Positions 8,348 through 15,963 of a DNA stretch of 64,000 nt are shown piece after piece. The notes under the pieces were generated by a model. That model was not told the origin of the DNA. It ran no database searches and saw only the letters and a list, made by a program, of their open reading frames with translations. The stretch is taken from NCBI GenBank assembly GCA_964523105.1, contig CAZFZN010000012.1, positions 62,001-126,000 of the forward strand. The letters run 5' to 3'. Origin of the DNA: V1-33 sp964523105 (GTDB taxonomy: Bacteria; Verrucomicrobiota; Verrucomicrobiia; Verrucomicrobiales; V1-33). Position 1 is the stretch's first letter, and every line of letters starts with the position of its first letter. The position numbers and the translations under genes were made by a program.

Positions 8348-8868
8348 AGAAACTCCTTAAGGCGGGCGGTGAGTTCCGGGGTGCCGTATTCATTGCAAAG
8401 TTCCCGCAACTCCACCGGGGAAACAGCCCCGCGATTCACGCGGAGCACTTCCACAATGTCATTCAGATCCTTGCCGGCACGGTTTTCGTTGCGGGCGGCG
8501 TGAGGTTTCAGCGCAATCAGATGCGGGAGACTGGGGAAGTGAAATGTGCGTCCTTCAATCTCGAAGGGCTGTGCCGCTTGACGGACTTTTGCAAAGGTGG
8601 CGGCGCTGACACGCATGACATCCAGCACCATCGCCGGCTGCAACCGGTGCCGAAAGCGGCGAAAGTTTGGATTATCGTCGAAACACTCGAATCCGGCATG
8701 TGCCATCTCTTCGCCGATGACCGCATCGTCCGTGACCGCGCTCATGCAATCAACGTCATGAGTAATGCGCGAGTAGCCGTGAACCTGCAGTGCCCAGGCA
8801 CCGATGATGAGCAGGTCTATTTTCCTCCGCTGCTGGATGCGAAAGAGCAGGTCGAGAATGTCACGCAT
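8344..8868 (-). CDS. Nucleotidyltransferase-fold protein
   Basis: This 174-aa protein shows the polymerase-beta-like nucleotidyltransferase signature LLIIGAWALQVHGYSRITHD (residues 19-38), the G-x-x-A-x-x-x-H ... R-x-T-x-D-x-D form, with acidic residues D38 and D40 as likely metal ligands. A third acidic strand may be LDVMRVS. The C-terminal half is helical with a KDLNDIVEVL segment, as in AbiEii/MNT-type and uncharacterised 'nucleotidyltransferase' families. It forms an ATGA-coupled pair with the small protein gene 8147-8347. Toxin-antitoxin, abortive infection and tRNA/protein modification are all possible; nothing here decides between them. Confidence 0.78.
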   Translation of the reverse strand: MRDILDLLFRIQQRRKIDLLIIGAWALQVHGYSRITHDVDCMSAVTDDAVIGEEMAHAGFECFDDNPNFRRFRHRLQPAMVLDVMRVSAATFAKVRQAAQPFEIEGRTFHFPSLPHLIALKPHAARNENRAGKDLNDIVEVLRVNRGAVSPVELRELCNEYGTPELTARLKEFL

Positions 8869-8904
8869 GACGGGATTATGGGCGCGATGCGGGCGGAGGC
8901 AAGT

Positions 8905-9636
8905 TCACTCCCGTTTGCTCAACTGCTCCAGCAGCGCGGTGCGGACGTTCTCGGAGACGGGGGCGTTTTCGATGGCGGCGCGGGCGGCGGGGCGGTCCTG
9001 CCACATCCAGGCCTGGGCGGCGCTGCGGATGGCTTCCTCGCGTTTGGATTCGCTGGCGATGCTGGAGGCCCAGACGAAGGCGCTTTCGGGGTCGGAATAC
9101 TGAATGCCCTGACTGAGTTGCTGTGCGGCGGTGTCGCGGCTGTCGCCGGGCGGGAGTTGTTGCACCCATTCGCTGGCGGCCACGGGGTCGAGACGCGTCC
9201 AGTTTTGAGTGATGGTGGAAACGGCGGCTTCCTGCGCGCTGCCGGCGGGGAGTTGCATGGCCCATGCCGTAGCCTGGCCGATGTCCTGACGAAACCATGA
9301 TCCGGCGACCTGGGTGACGGCGTTGTTGAGCGCGGAGCCGGGTTTTTCGCCGGCTTTGGCGGCAAGCATGGCATTCACGGCTTCGGCGCTGGCAACGGGA
9401 TCGTTGTCGGTTTTGGCCAGGGTGTCCTGAAGCAGGGCGGCTTCGCGTTCCGGTCCGGTGGCGGTCGCCGCCCATGCGAGCACGGCGTCGGCGTCTTTTT
9501 CGGCCCATGCGTCGAGCAGCGCGGAGATGACTTTGTTTTCATCGCCGCTGAGCGCGGGCTGTCAGAGCCAGTGCCCTGCGGCGACTCCGCCGGCCAGAGT
9601 GACGATGGGGAGGACGAAGCGCAGCGGGGATTTCAT
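8905..9636 (-). pseudogene. WA/LP-repeat membrane-anchored protein interrupted by in-frame TGA
   Basis: One frame runs from ATG at 9636 (MKSPLRFVLPIVTLAGGVAA, a single N-terminal helix) to the stop at 8905. It is broken by TGA at 9562-9564, right after GHWL. Downstream of the TGA the frame continues coherently (QPALSGDENKVISALLDAWA and beyond), with repeats of the type DPVAASEWVQQLPPGDSRDT and DPESAFVWASSIASES. The intact paralog at 62003-63406 has the same plan, N-terminal helix followed by DAPAASEWIRTLPEGIARDN and DPASAFTWAQSIS, so the two pieces belong together. Translation could restart internally (ATG at 9483, 192 aa), but that product would lack the anchor. Most likely a nonsense mutation; a sequencing error or readthrough (UGA-C context) cannot be excluded. 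Confidence 0.7.
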
Positions 9637-9737
9637 GCACAGCATCCTGGCATGTCCCGGGCGTGGCGGACAGCCAAATTCGCGCGCTCGACAGCGGCGG
9701 CGAGCGGAGGGAGAACCACCCCCAACGAACACACCGA

Positions 9738-10391
9738 ATGACCACTCCCAAAGCCGCCATCTTCGATCTCGACGGAACGCTGCTCGACACCCTCGACGAC
9801 CTAGCCGACTCTGCGAATGAGGCCCTCGCCGCAGCGGGACTTCCCACTCACCCGGTGGAGGCCTATCGCATTTTTGTGGGCGACGGAATTCAGACGCTGG
9901 TGCGGCGGATCGTGCCGGCGGACGGGGCGGAGGAGAAAGTGGCGGAGGTGCTGACGCTTTACCGTGCAGCTTACGGGCGGCGCTGGAATAACAAGACGCG
10001 GCCCTACGACGGGATACCGGAGATGCTGACGGCCCTGGCACAGCGCCCTGTCTGCATGGCGGTGCTTTCCAACAAACCGCAGCGCTTCACGGAACTGTGC
10101 ATGGCGCACCATCTGCCCGCGTATTCGTTCACGCCGGTGCTGGGCCAGCGCGAGGAAGTGCCGCGCAAGCCGCACCCCGCGGGTGCACTGGAAATTGCGG
10201 AAATGCTGGGATTGGCCCCCGGCGAGATCGCTTTCGTGGGCGATACCCGCACGGACATGGACACGGCGACGGCGGCGGGCATGCTGCCCGTGGGAGTCAC
10301 GTGGGGGTTTCGGGAAGCCGAGGAACTGCGGGCGCACGGGGCGCAGGTGATCGTGAATCACCCTTCGGAACTGCTGGCGATCTTTGACTGA
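9738..10391 (+). CDS. Phosphoglycolate-phosphatase-like HAD hydrolase
   Basis: This 217-aa cytosolic HAD phosphatase carries motif I AIFDLDGTLLDTLDD with nucleophile D10 and acid D12, motif II VLSNKP, motif III Lys in VPRKPHPAGALEI, and motif IV FVGDTRTDMDTATAAGM. The cap (residues about 20-80) is the helical type of Gph/PGP enzymes, and VTWGFREAEEL near the end fits Gph. The ATG at 9738 is chosen because the domain starts at residue 5; the longer frame from 9663 adds an unlikely leader. Substrate is most likely 2-phosphoglycolate, but related HADs act on other sugar phosphates. It is convergent with the SIS gene (1-bp gap). Confidence 0.9.
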   Translation: MTTPKAAIFDLDGTLLDTLDDLADSANEALAAAGLPTHPVEAYRIFVGDGIQTLVRRIVPADGAEEKVAEVLTLYRAAYGRRWNNKTRPYDGIPEMLTALAQRPVCMAVLSNKPQRFTELCMAHHLPAYSFTPVLGQREEVPRKPHPAGALEIAEMLGLAPGEIAFVGDTRTDMDTATAAGMLPVGVTWGFREAEELRAHGAQVIVNHPSELLAIFD

Positions 10392-10392
10392 A

Positions 10393-11172
10393 TCACTCGC
10401 CGGCCGTGGCGTAGAGCTTGGCCAGACGCCGGGCGTGTTCGTCGTAGGCGCGTTCGAAGATTTCGGCGGCGCGTTCCCCGCCGATAACGTTGGCGGCAGT
10501 GAGAACAGGCGGAGGCGCTCCCGCGGCGGTGAGGCGTGCGGCGACCTCGGTTTTGATCGCATTCACGAGCAAACATCCTCCGATGGTGCTGCCGGGCGCG
10601 ACGGGCGTTTCCAGCCCGGGGATGCGAACCATCGCATCGCCGACCGGCGCACCGGTATCGAGCACGATGGAGGCGAAGTCCTGGAGCCGCTTGCCGTCGG
10701 CGCGCCGGCTGGGGCTGGCTTCGCTGTGCGCACGGCTGATGATGGCCACTACCGGCACGCCGCGGCGCTGAAACTCTTCAGCAATTTCCACGGGAACGAT
10801 GTTGCAGCCGCCGCTGGAAATGACCAGCGCGCTGTCCTGCGGCGAAAGCACATAATTTCGCAATATCCGGACAGCGAGACCGCTGACGTTTTCCAAAAAC
10901 ATAGCCTGACGCTGGCCGTTGGCGCCCACCACGAGGTTGTGAAAGGTGAGGCTCAACTCCACAATGGGGTTCCATCCGGGAAAGGAGCCGTAACGCGGCC
11001 ACATTTCCTCCACCATGATGCGGCTGTGGCCGCTGCCAAATACATGCACCATGCGTCCGGCGAGGATGGTGGAGGCGAAGAGATCAGCGGTGCGCACGAT
11101 GGCGTCGTTTTGGACGGCGGCCGCTTCCACGAGTTGACGGCACTGATGAAAATAGTTGGCGGAGGGCGACAT
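10393..11172 (-). CDS. SIS-domain phosphosugar-binding protein (UPF0309/COG4821 type)
   Basis: This 259-aa protein has one SIS domain that would bind a phosphosugar: HVFGSGHSRIMVEEMWPRYG near residues 43-62, the Ser-rich loop ALVISSGGCNIVPVEIAEEF, then GVPVVAIISRAHSEASPSRR. The C-terminal part, with DTGAPVGDAMVRIPGLETPV and GSTIGGCLLVNAIKTEV, matches the uncharacterised UPF0309 family of sugar isomerase-like proteins. It probably works on a phosphorylated amino sugar or hexose in the cytosol; the reaction is unknown. It is divergent from the MarR gene, separated by a 345-bp AT-rich gap. Confidence 0.88.
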   Translation of the reverse strand: MSPSANYFHQCRQLVEAAAVQNDAIVRTADLFASTILAGRMVHVFGSGHSRIMVEEMWPRYGSFPGWNPIVELSLTFHNLVVGANGQRQAMFLENVSGLAVRILRNYVLSPQDSALVISSGGCNIVPVEIAEEFQRRGVPVVAIISRAHSEASPSRRADGKRLQDFASIVLDTGAPVGDAMVRIPGLETPVAPGSTIGGCLLVNAIKTEVAARLTAAGAPPPVLTAANVIGGERAAEIFERAYDEHARRLAKLYATAGE

Positions 11173-11517
11173 GAAGATTGCGATGCCGCGGAATGACCGC
11201 GCCCTCCAGAGGAATTCATCGGAATGTCACAGGGCCTGAATCAGTGCGCGAAATTTCGATACATGACGGAATCTCGCAGTTCCTAATTTCCGCCAAAGCC
11301 TCACTCTTAGGGAACCAAGAATTCCGGTCCATGTGCGACAAGGTTGGTGAAATTTTTGAAATAATCCGCGATTCACTCTTGATAATTTGATAATCTGGAC
11401 TATCTGGCCACCCGAATCCGAAGTCCTTTAGGACCGGGGATTATAAAAACCACAAGAATTTCGTGGACGGCTCCTTTGGCTGATCTATAATTACACCAAC
11501 TCATATAATTTTTGGAA
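11173..11517. promoter_or_regulatory. AT-rich divergent intergenic region upstream of a MarR gene
   Basis: This 345-bp gap is distinctly more AT-rich than its surroundings and should hold promoters for both neighbours. Toward the MarR gene there are two TATAAT elements (11486-11491 and 11504-11509), 18 bp apart. The first has TGGACG 16 bp upstream; the second would give a nearly leaderless mRNA. A GTCC-TTTA-GGAC hairpin lies near 11421-11432, and the direct repeat TTGATAATTTGATAATC near 11380-11396. Any of these could be an operator for the MarR protein. No convincing gene was found; a 70-aa frame at 11178-11390 is unsupported. Confidence 0.45.
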
Positions 11518-11976
11518 ATGCAAACTGCCGAAGAGACTAAAACCTCCATACGCAAAGACGCGGGGAAACTGGCGGACTTCATCATGTTCACCCAGCGGAA
11601 CTTCCTGCTCAATTTGTCGAAGGAGTTGAACAAGGGCAGCGTTTCCTACGCACAGTTTTTTCTGCTGGGCTATCTGGCCAACGAGAATTACCTGACCATG
11701 ACCGACATCTCGAAGAAGATGGGTCACAGCACGGCGGCGGCGACCGGTCTGGTGGACCGGCTGGAAAAGCTCGGGTATGTGCAGCGTCTGCACGCGAGCG
11801 AGGACCGGCGCAAGGTGATGGTGCAGATCACCCGGAAGGGAATCGATTTGGTGGAGCGCATCCGGGAGGACATCACCTCCAGTCTGGTGGAGTTGATGGT
11901 GGACTTGGACCAAAATGAACAGGATGCCCTGCTGAAGACTTACGGAAAAATCTCCACCTACGTCCGCTCGAACTGA
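11518..11976 (+). CDS. MarR-family transcriptional regulator
   Basis: This 152-aa winged-helix regulator has the family layout: N-terminal dimerisation helix (DFIMFTQRNFLLNLSKELN), recognition region YLTMTDISKKMGHSTAAATG, LVDRLEKLGYVQRLHASEDR leading into the wing (RRKVMVQITRKG), and the C-terminal dimer helices. The ATG at 11518 is used; a TTG two codons earlier is possible. No Shine-Dalgarno is evident. MarR proteins usually repress their own or adjacent genes in response to small phenolic or oxidative ligands. The divergent SIS gene is the closest candidate target. A hairpin terminator follows. Confidence 0.93.
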   Translation: MQTAEETKTSIRKDAGKLADFIMFTQRNFLLNLSKELNKGSVSYAQFFLLGYLANENYLTMTDISKKMGHSTAAATGLVDRLEKLGYVQRLHASEDRRKVMVQITRKGIDLVERIREDITSSLVELMVDLDQNEQDALLKTYGKISTYVRSN

Positions 11977-12003
11977 ATGGACCGGCTCCTCCCCGGAGAG
12001 TGG

Positions 12004-12031
12004 AAGGCCGGACGGACTGCCGCCCGGCCTT
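12004..12031. terminator. Hairpin terminator between convergent marR-type gene and rfbD
   Basis: A perfect 8-bp stem, AAGGCCGG (12004-12011) with CCGGCCTT (12024-12031), is followed by TTCTATTT on the plus strand. It sits 28 bp after the MarR stop and 31 bp before the end of the convergent rfbD gene, so it can serve both directions. Confidence 0.6.
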
Positions 12032-12061
12032 TCTATTTGCCCGGGAGCCGTGCGGGAAACC

Positions 12062-12931
12062 TCAGGGAAGGTAATAGCGTCCGAGGTAACTGCGCAGCGC
12101 TTCCCTCCACGGCCGGGGGCGCAGGCCTGTGGTAGAGGTCAGTCTTGAGACGTCCAGACCCGTATGCACCGGCCGGGGTGCGAGGAAGCTACCCATTGAG
12201 GCGAGGTTTTGTCCGGTGAGGGCGGGACAGCGCAGCTTACATCCCAGCGCGGTGACACCGTCGAGGGCGGCCTGACCGAGTTCGCGCCACGAGCAGCTGC
12301 CTTCGTTGCTGAGGTTGTAGATTCCGGAGGCGTCAGGATGGAGCGCGAGCCGCTCGATTTGCTCCGCCATGTCGAGACTGTAGCTGGCGGAGGACCAGAC
12401 GTCTTCGATGGCGCTGCAGTCATGCGACTTGAGCGCGCGTTCAATGATTTGATCCACGAAGCCCGGGCGATCGGGGCCGAAAATCCAGGCCGTGCGGGCC
12501 ACGAGGTGGAGCGGGCTTGCGGCGAGTACCGCGAGTTCGCCGTCGAGTTTGGTGCGGGCATAGACGCTGAGCGGCCGGGCGGGATCGGTCTCGCTGCGCA
12601 GTCCGGGCCGGGTGCCGTCATACACGTAATTCGTGGACAGGTGAATCATGCGCGCGCCGCGCTGCCGGCAGATTTGCGCCATCTGCGCCGGTGCTGCGGC
12701 GTTCACTTCCTGTGCTTCACCGGGGTGGTGTTCGCAGTAATCGAGTGACGTGAGCGCCGCGCAGTTGATGAGGACGTCGAACGCCAGACCTTCAAGGTGG
12801 TCGGCGATGGCCCGGGGTTCGCGCAGGTCCATGGCCTTGCGGTCGTACGCCACGGCTCGGTGGTGCACCCGCAGGTGACGGGTCACGGCGGCTCCGAGGC
12901 GTCCGCCAGTTCCCGTGATCACCACCTTCAT
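12062..12931 (-). CDS. rfbD: dTDP-4-dehydrorhamnose reductase-like SDR protein (RfbD family)
   Basis: This 289-aa extended SDR has the NAD(P)-binding start MKVVITGTGGRLGAAVTRHL, active-site region HLSTNYVYDGTR and the Y-x-x-x-K pair in SVYARTKLDGE, plus VARTAWIFGP. These match RfbD/RmlD, which reduces dTDP-6-deoxy-lyxo-4-hexulose to dTDP-rhamnose for cell-surface glycans. The start at 12931 is chosen because it begins with the Rossmann strand and overlaps the upstream DoxX stop by 4 nt (ATGA). No rmlA, rmlB or rmlC genes are present here. A related role in nucleotide-sugar or SAM-synthetase-beta-like chemistry is therefore possible, and the symbol is provisional. Confidence 0.8.
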   Translation of the reverse strand: MKVVITGTGGRLGAAVTRHLRVHHRAVAYDRKAMDLREPRAIADHLEGLAFDVLINCAALTSLDYCEHHPGEAQEVNAAAPAQMAQICRQRGARMIHLSTNYVYDGTRPGLRSETDPARPLSVYARTKLDGELAVLAASPLHLVARTAWIFGPDRPGFVDQIIERALKSHDCSAIEDVWSSASYSLDMAEQIERLALHPDASGIYNLSNEGSCSWRELGQAALDGVTALGCKLRCPALTGQNLASMGSFLAPRPVHTGLDVSRLTSTTGLRPRPWREALRSYLGRYYLP

Positions 12932-13386
12932 CTTCCGGAGAGCCGCCCGGCGCTGAAAAGGTGATCCAGGGAAAGCCGTCCCGGGCCGCACAGCACGAGC
13001 ACGGTGTAGATGCCGGCATACAGCGCGAGCCGCTCAGCGGTTTCCGGCACCCGCCCGTAGAGAAAGAGCCCGCAGAGTGCCCCGGCCAGCAACACAGCGG
13101 CAGAGAGCCGGCACAACAGCCCTGTCAGGAGAAAGATGGAGCCCGCAATGGCGGCCACCACGGAGGCCACCGCCACTGCCGTGGGCAGCGGAAAACCCCG
13201 TTCTGCCACCTCTACCGACCAGTTCCACGGCTCCTTGTACCACAAGTGCCGCCATCCGAGCACCCCCTCGCGCCATGCGTGAAAGGCAAGGAGGGTGACT
13301 CCGGCGCACCATCGCAAAATGAACAGGCCGGCGTCGCGCAGGGCGGAGCCGAGAAGGGAGGGAGAGGCGGGGCGGGATAAATCCAT
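12928..13386 (-). CDS. DoxX-family membrane protein
   Basis: This 152-aa protein has four predicted membrane helices: FILRWCAGVTLLAFHAW, then AVAVASVVAAIAGSIFLLTG, then LCRLSAAVLLAGALCGLFLY, and ALYAGIYTVLVLCGPG. The GPGRLSLDHLF ending is the standard DoxX tail. DoxX proteins are small inner-membrane proteins linked to thiosulfate:quinone oxidoreductase or redox stress; here the partner is a nucleotide-sugar reductase, so the exact role is open. The 4-nt overlap with rfbD shows translational coupling. Confidence 0.88.
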   Translation of the reverse strand: MDLSRPASPSLLGSALRDAGLFILRWCAGVTLLAFHAWREGVLGWRHLWYKEPWNWSVEVAERGFPLPTAVAVASVVAAIAGSIFLLTGLLCRLSAAVLLAGALCGLFLYGRVPETAERLALYAGIYTVLVLCGPGRLSLDHLFSAGRLSGR

Positions 13387-13481
13387 GCGACTTCATTACC
13401 GGCCAGAACCGCCGGCTTCTCAAGCCAAAGCCTCGGCGGATTGAAAACCGGGCGACAGCAGGCAGCGGAGCGGCGGCGCGC

Positions 13482-15878
13482 CTACTTCACGCCCGCGATG
13501 ACTTCGACGGTATTCAAGTCCGACAGGGTGCGGCGAAAGGCCGGCACTTCCGCGGCCAGCGACTCGCCAAGATCCGCCGCCGTCCGGGCCTGGCCGGTGC
13601 GCAGGGCGAATGCGTGCAGCAGTTCGCTGCGGCGATAGTAGTCGTCCGAATCCGTAACCATGGCGCGGAAGTCCGCCGCCAGTTCGAGGAGCAGGCCGGG
13701 CGGGGCCCTGGTCACCGGGAAGGTCGCGGGTGGCCCCTGCGCGAACTTTGCCGTGAGCGTCGCGCCGCTGGCGGAAATCAGGGCGCGCGCCGGCACGCCG
13801 GCCTGCTGCACTACTCCCTCGGACGGACGCGCGGCAAGGTCTTTCACCAGAAGTTCGAGGAACTGGTGCGCCTTGCGCCATGTTGCCGCGTGGACATCGC
13901 GCACCGGCGCGGCCTCCGGCGAGGCAATGCTCAACGCCTCCAGTTTTGCGGCCGTATCGGCAAACTGATAGTCCCCGCGCATCGCTGAGGCCAGTGCCGC
14001 GGCGTTGAGGTCGAGGATCTGTTTGAATTCCGCGTTGGCCTGCCGGGCCCGCTGGCTCGCGACAGCGGCGGCCAGTTCCCGTTTTCGCAGCCTGACGGCG
14101 GACTCGAGGGCGTTGACACGGGCGGAAGCCTGGTCCTTCACCGGTCCGCCGATTGTCAGGCGGGCGAAGGCGGCGCGCGCGGATGCCAGTGCGGCATCCG
14201 CCTGTTCGGCCGTGAACTGTGACACATCCGGCGTCGTCAGCGCCGCCGCCGCGAGGCAGTCCTGAATCCGCCCGCCGAGCAGCCGCTTGGTACTCTCCAG
14301 CCATGCCGGCACGGTGGCTCCGGCAAACGCCTGCAGGAACGGCAGCGCGGCGGCGGCATCCCCGTGATTCCAGTTCTTCAGGCCCGCGGCAAGCAGTCCC
14401 GCAGCCCGCGGGTCGCTGGTGGAGCATTCCGCCACCCGCTCCGGCGGCACCGCCTGGCCGGCGGCGAGCCAGCCGGCGGCCCTGACAAAAAACTGCGCCA
14501 TGCCCGGGCCTTCGGATTTGTTGCCGCCTTCCTCGTAGGGCCCGTCCCGCAGGATGGATTCGTAGCTGTGCCGCGCCGCTTCATTGTCGCCGGCAAACAG
14601 CGCGCACAGTCCGGCATTGAAGACCGCCCAGTGGCGTGTGGGCTGCGGCGTGTCCGGGCTGTTCCCCAGTTGCCCGAACAGTTCGCGGCCTTTGGCAAAG
14701 TCGCCCCGCAGCAGCGCCTCGCGAGCCTGACCGTACTGCGCCGAGACCGCTCCGTCCACGCCGCTCTCCGGATCCGCTCCGCTGAGGAGCAGTCCGCCGC
14801 CGCGCGGAACCGCCGGCGCCTCCGCCGGACGCATTGCCCACCAGCTCGCCGCCGCCACCACGGCGGCCGCTCCGGCGGCCCACGCCCAGGGGGCGAAGCC
14901 ACGCCGGTGCCGGCCCGGCCAGGGCTTTCCTTTGCTCCCGCGGCGCAACTGACGCTGCGCATATTTCAGGTGGTCGAGCAGTTCATCGTAGCTGCGGTGC
15001 CGGTTCTCCCGTTTTACGGCGAGGGTGCGCTCCAGGAGGGCACAGGTTTCCTCTGACAATTTCGTCGCCGCGGGTTTGACGTGCACCGGTTTCGATTTGA
15101 AGGCTCGCAGTTCCACCAGCGGCGCGTTGTCCATCTCGCAAGGCGGGCGTCCCAGCAGCGCGTGATAAAGCGTGGCGCCGAGGCTGTAAATGTCGCTGCG
15201 GAAATCCTCGGGCTCATGATAGAGCGTCTCCGGCGGCACATAGTAGGGAGTGGCCCAGATCTCGCCTTTGCCGTCGGCATCCCGCGCAAAGATCGCGAGC
15301 CCGAAGTCCACGATTTTTGCCGTGCCGTCGCCGGAGAAGAGGATATTGCCCGGCTTCATGTCGCGGTGAATCAGCCCGGCTTTGTGTGCGGCGCGCAGTC
15401 CCTGCACCGCCTGCAGAGCGATTTCGAGCACGCGGGCCTCCGGCAGTTTTCCCTGATGCCGCAGCAGCGATTCCAGGCTCCCGCCTTCGACGAGTTCCAT
15501 GGCGATGTAGAAATAGCCCTGATCGCGGCCGGCGGTGAATACCCGCACGACATTGGGATGCGAGACCCGGGCGGTGATCTCCGCCTCCTTTTCGAACTGA
15601 CGCACCCGCGCACTGTCGCGGCTGCAGGCTTTGTTGAGGATCTTGAGCGCGACACTGCGGTCCAGCGAAGTGTCCCTGGCCTTGAAGACCCGGCTCATGC
15701 CGCCCGTGCCGCACTGGGCTTCGAGAAGATAGTGATGGAATTCCCGGCGCGCATGGAATTGCGCGCCGCACACCGGGCAGGAGACTTTGGTGAACGGCTC
15801 GTGTGCCGTCACATCCGACTTCGCCCCGCAAACGGGGCATTCTGCGATCATTTGCGGCGGAGCGGATTCGTGTTCCAT
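13482..15878 (-). CDS. Membrane Ser/Thr protein kinase with N-terminal zinc ribbons
   Basis: This 798-aa Hanks-type kinase begins with two CxxC pairs (C14/C17 and C34/C37), which form a zinc ribbon. The kinase domain spans about residues 50-320, with Gly loop GTGGMSRVF, catalytic K79 (SVALKIL), HRD in GLIHRDMKPGNILF (D173), and KIVDFGLAIF (D191); all are intact. One transmembrane helix (FAPWAWAAGAAAVVAAASWW, about 337-356) separates it from a 440-residue extracytoplasmic region. That region is helical and TPR-like (AKGRELFGQLGNSPDTPQPT and AVFNAGLCALFAGDNEAARH). The plan is typical of Planctomycetes/Verrucomicrobia signalling kinases. It lies 85 bp downstream of a two-component system on the same strand. 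Substrates unknown. Confidence 0.93.
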   Translation of the reverse strand: MEHESAPPQMIAECPVCGAKSDVTAHEPFTKVSCPVCGAQFHARREFHHYLLEAQCGTGGMSRVFKARDTSLDRSVALKILNKACSRDSARVRQFEKEAEITARVSHPNVVRVFTAGRDQGYFYIAMELVEGGSLESLLRHQGKLPEARVLEIALQAVQGLRAAHKAGLIHRDMKPGNILFSGDGTAKIVDFGLAIFARDADGKGEIWATPYYVPPETLYHEPEDFRSDIYSLGATLYHALLGRPPCEMDNAPLVELRAFKSKPVHVKPAATKLSEETCALLERTLAVKRENRHRSYDELLDHLKYAQRQLRRGSKGKPWPGRHRRGFAPWAWAAGAAAVVAAASWWAMRPAEAPAVPRGGGLLLSGADPESGVDGAVSAQYGQAREALLRGDFAKGRELFGQLGNSPDTPQPTRHWAVFNAGLCALFAGDNEAARHSYESILRDGPYEEGGNKSEGPGMAQFFVRAAGWLAAGQAVPPERVAECSTSDPRAAGLLAAGLKNWNHGDAAAALPFLQAFAGATVPAWLESTKRLLGGRIQDCLAAAALTTPDVSQFTAEQADAALASARAAFARLTIGGPVKDQASARVNALESAVRLRKRELAAAVASQRARQANAEFKQILDLNAAALASAMRGDYQFADTAAKLEALSIASPEAAPVRDVHAATWRKAHQFLELLVKDLAARPSEGVVQQAGVPARALISASGATLTAKFAQGPPATFPVTRAPPGLLLELAADFRAMVTDSDDYYRRSELLHAFALRTGQARTAADLGESLAAEVPAFRRTLSDLNTVEVIAGVK

Positions 15879-15963
15879 CGGTGCTGCTGTCTAAGCCAGG
15901 CGCAGCAACCGCGCAATGGCACTGCTGCTGAACTTCCGCCGCCGTCCGCTCAAACGGAAACCG

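Noticed and set aside
9562..9564. Reading the UGA of the repeat protein as selenocysteine
   Set aside because: The family has no redox motif there, no Cys lies nearby, and no SECIS-like hairpin was seen just downstream; a nonsense mutation is simpler.
11178..11390. 70-codon frame between the SIS and MarR genes
   Set aside because: It lies in an AT-rich promoter region, has no recognisable feature, and its codon use is unlike neighbouring genes.
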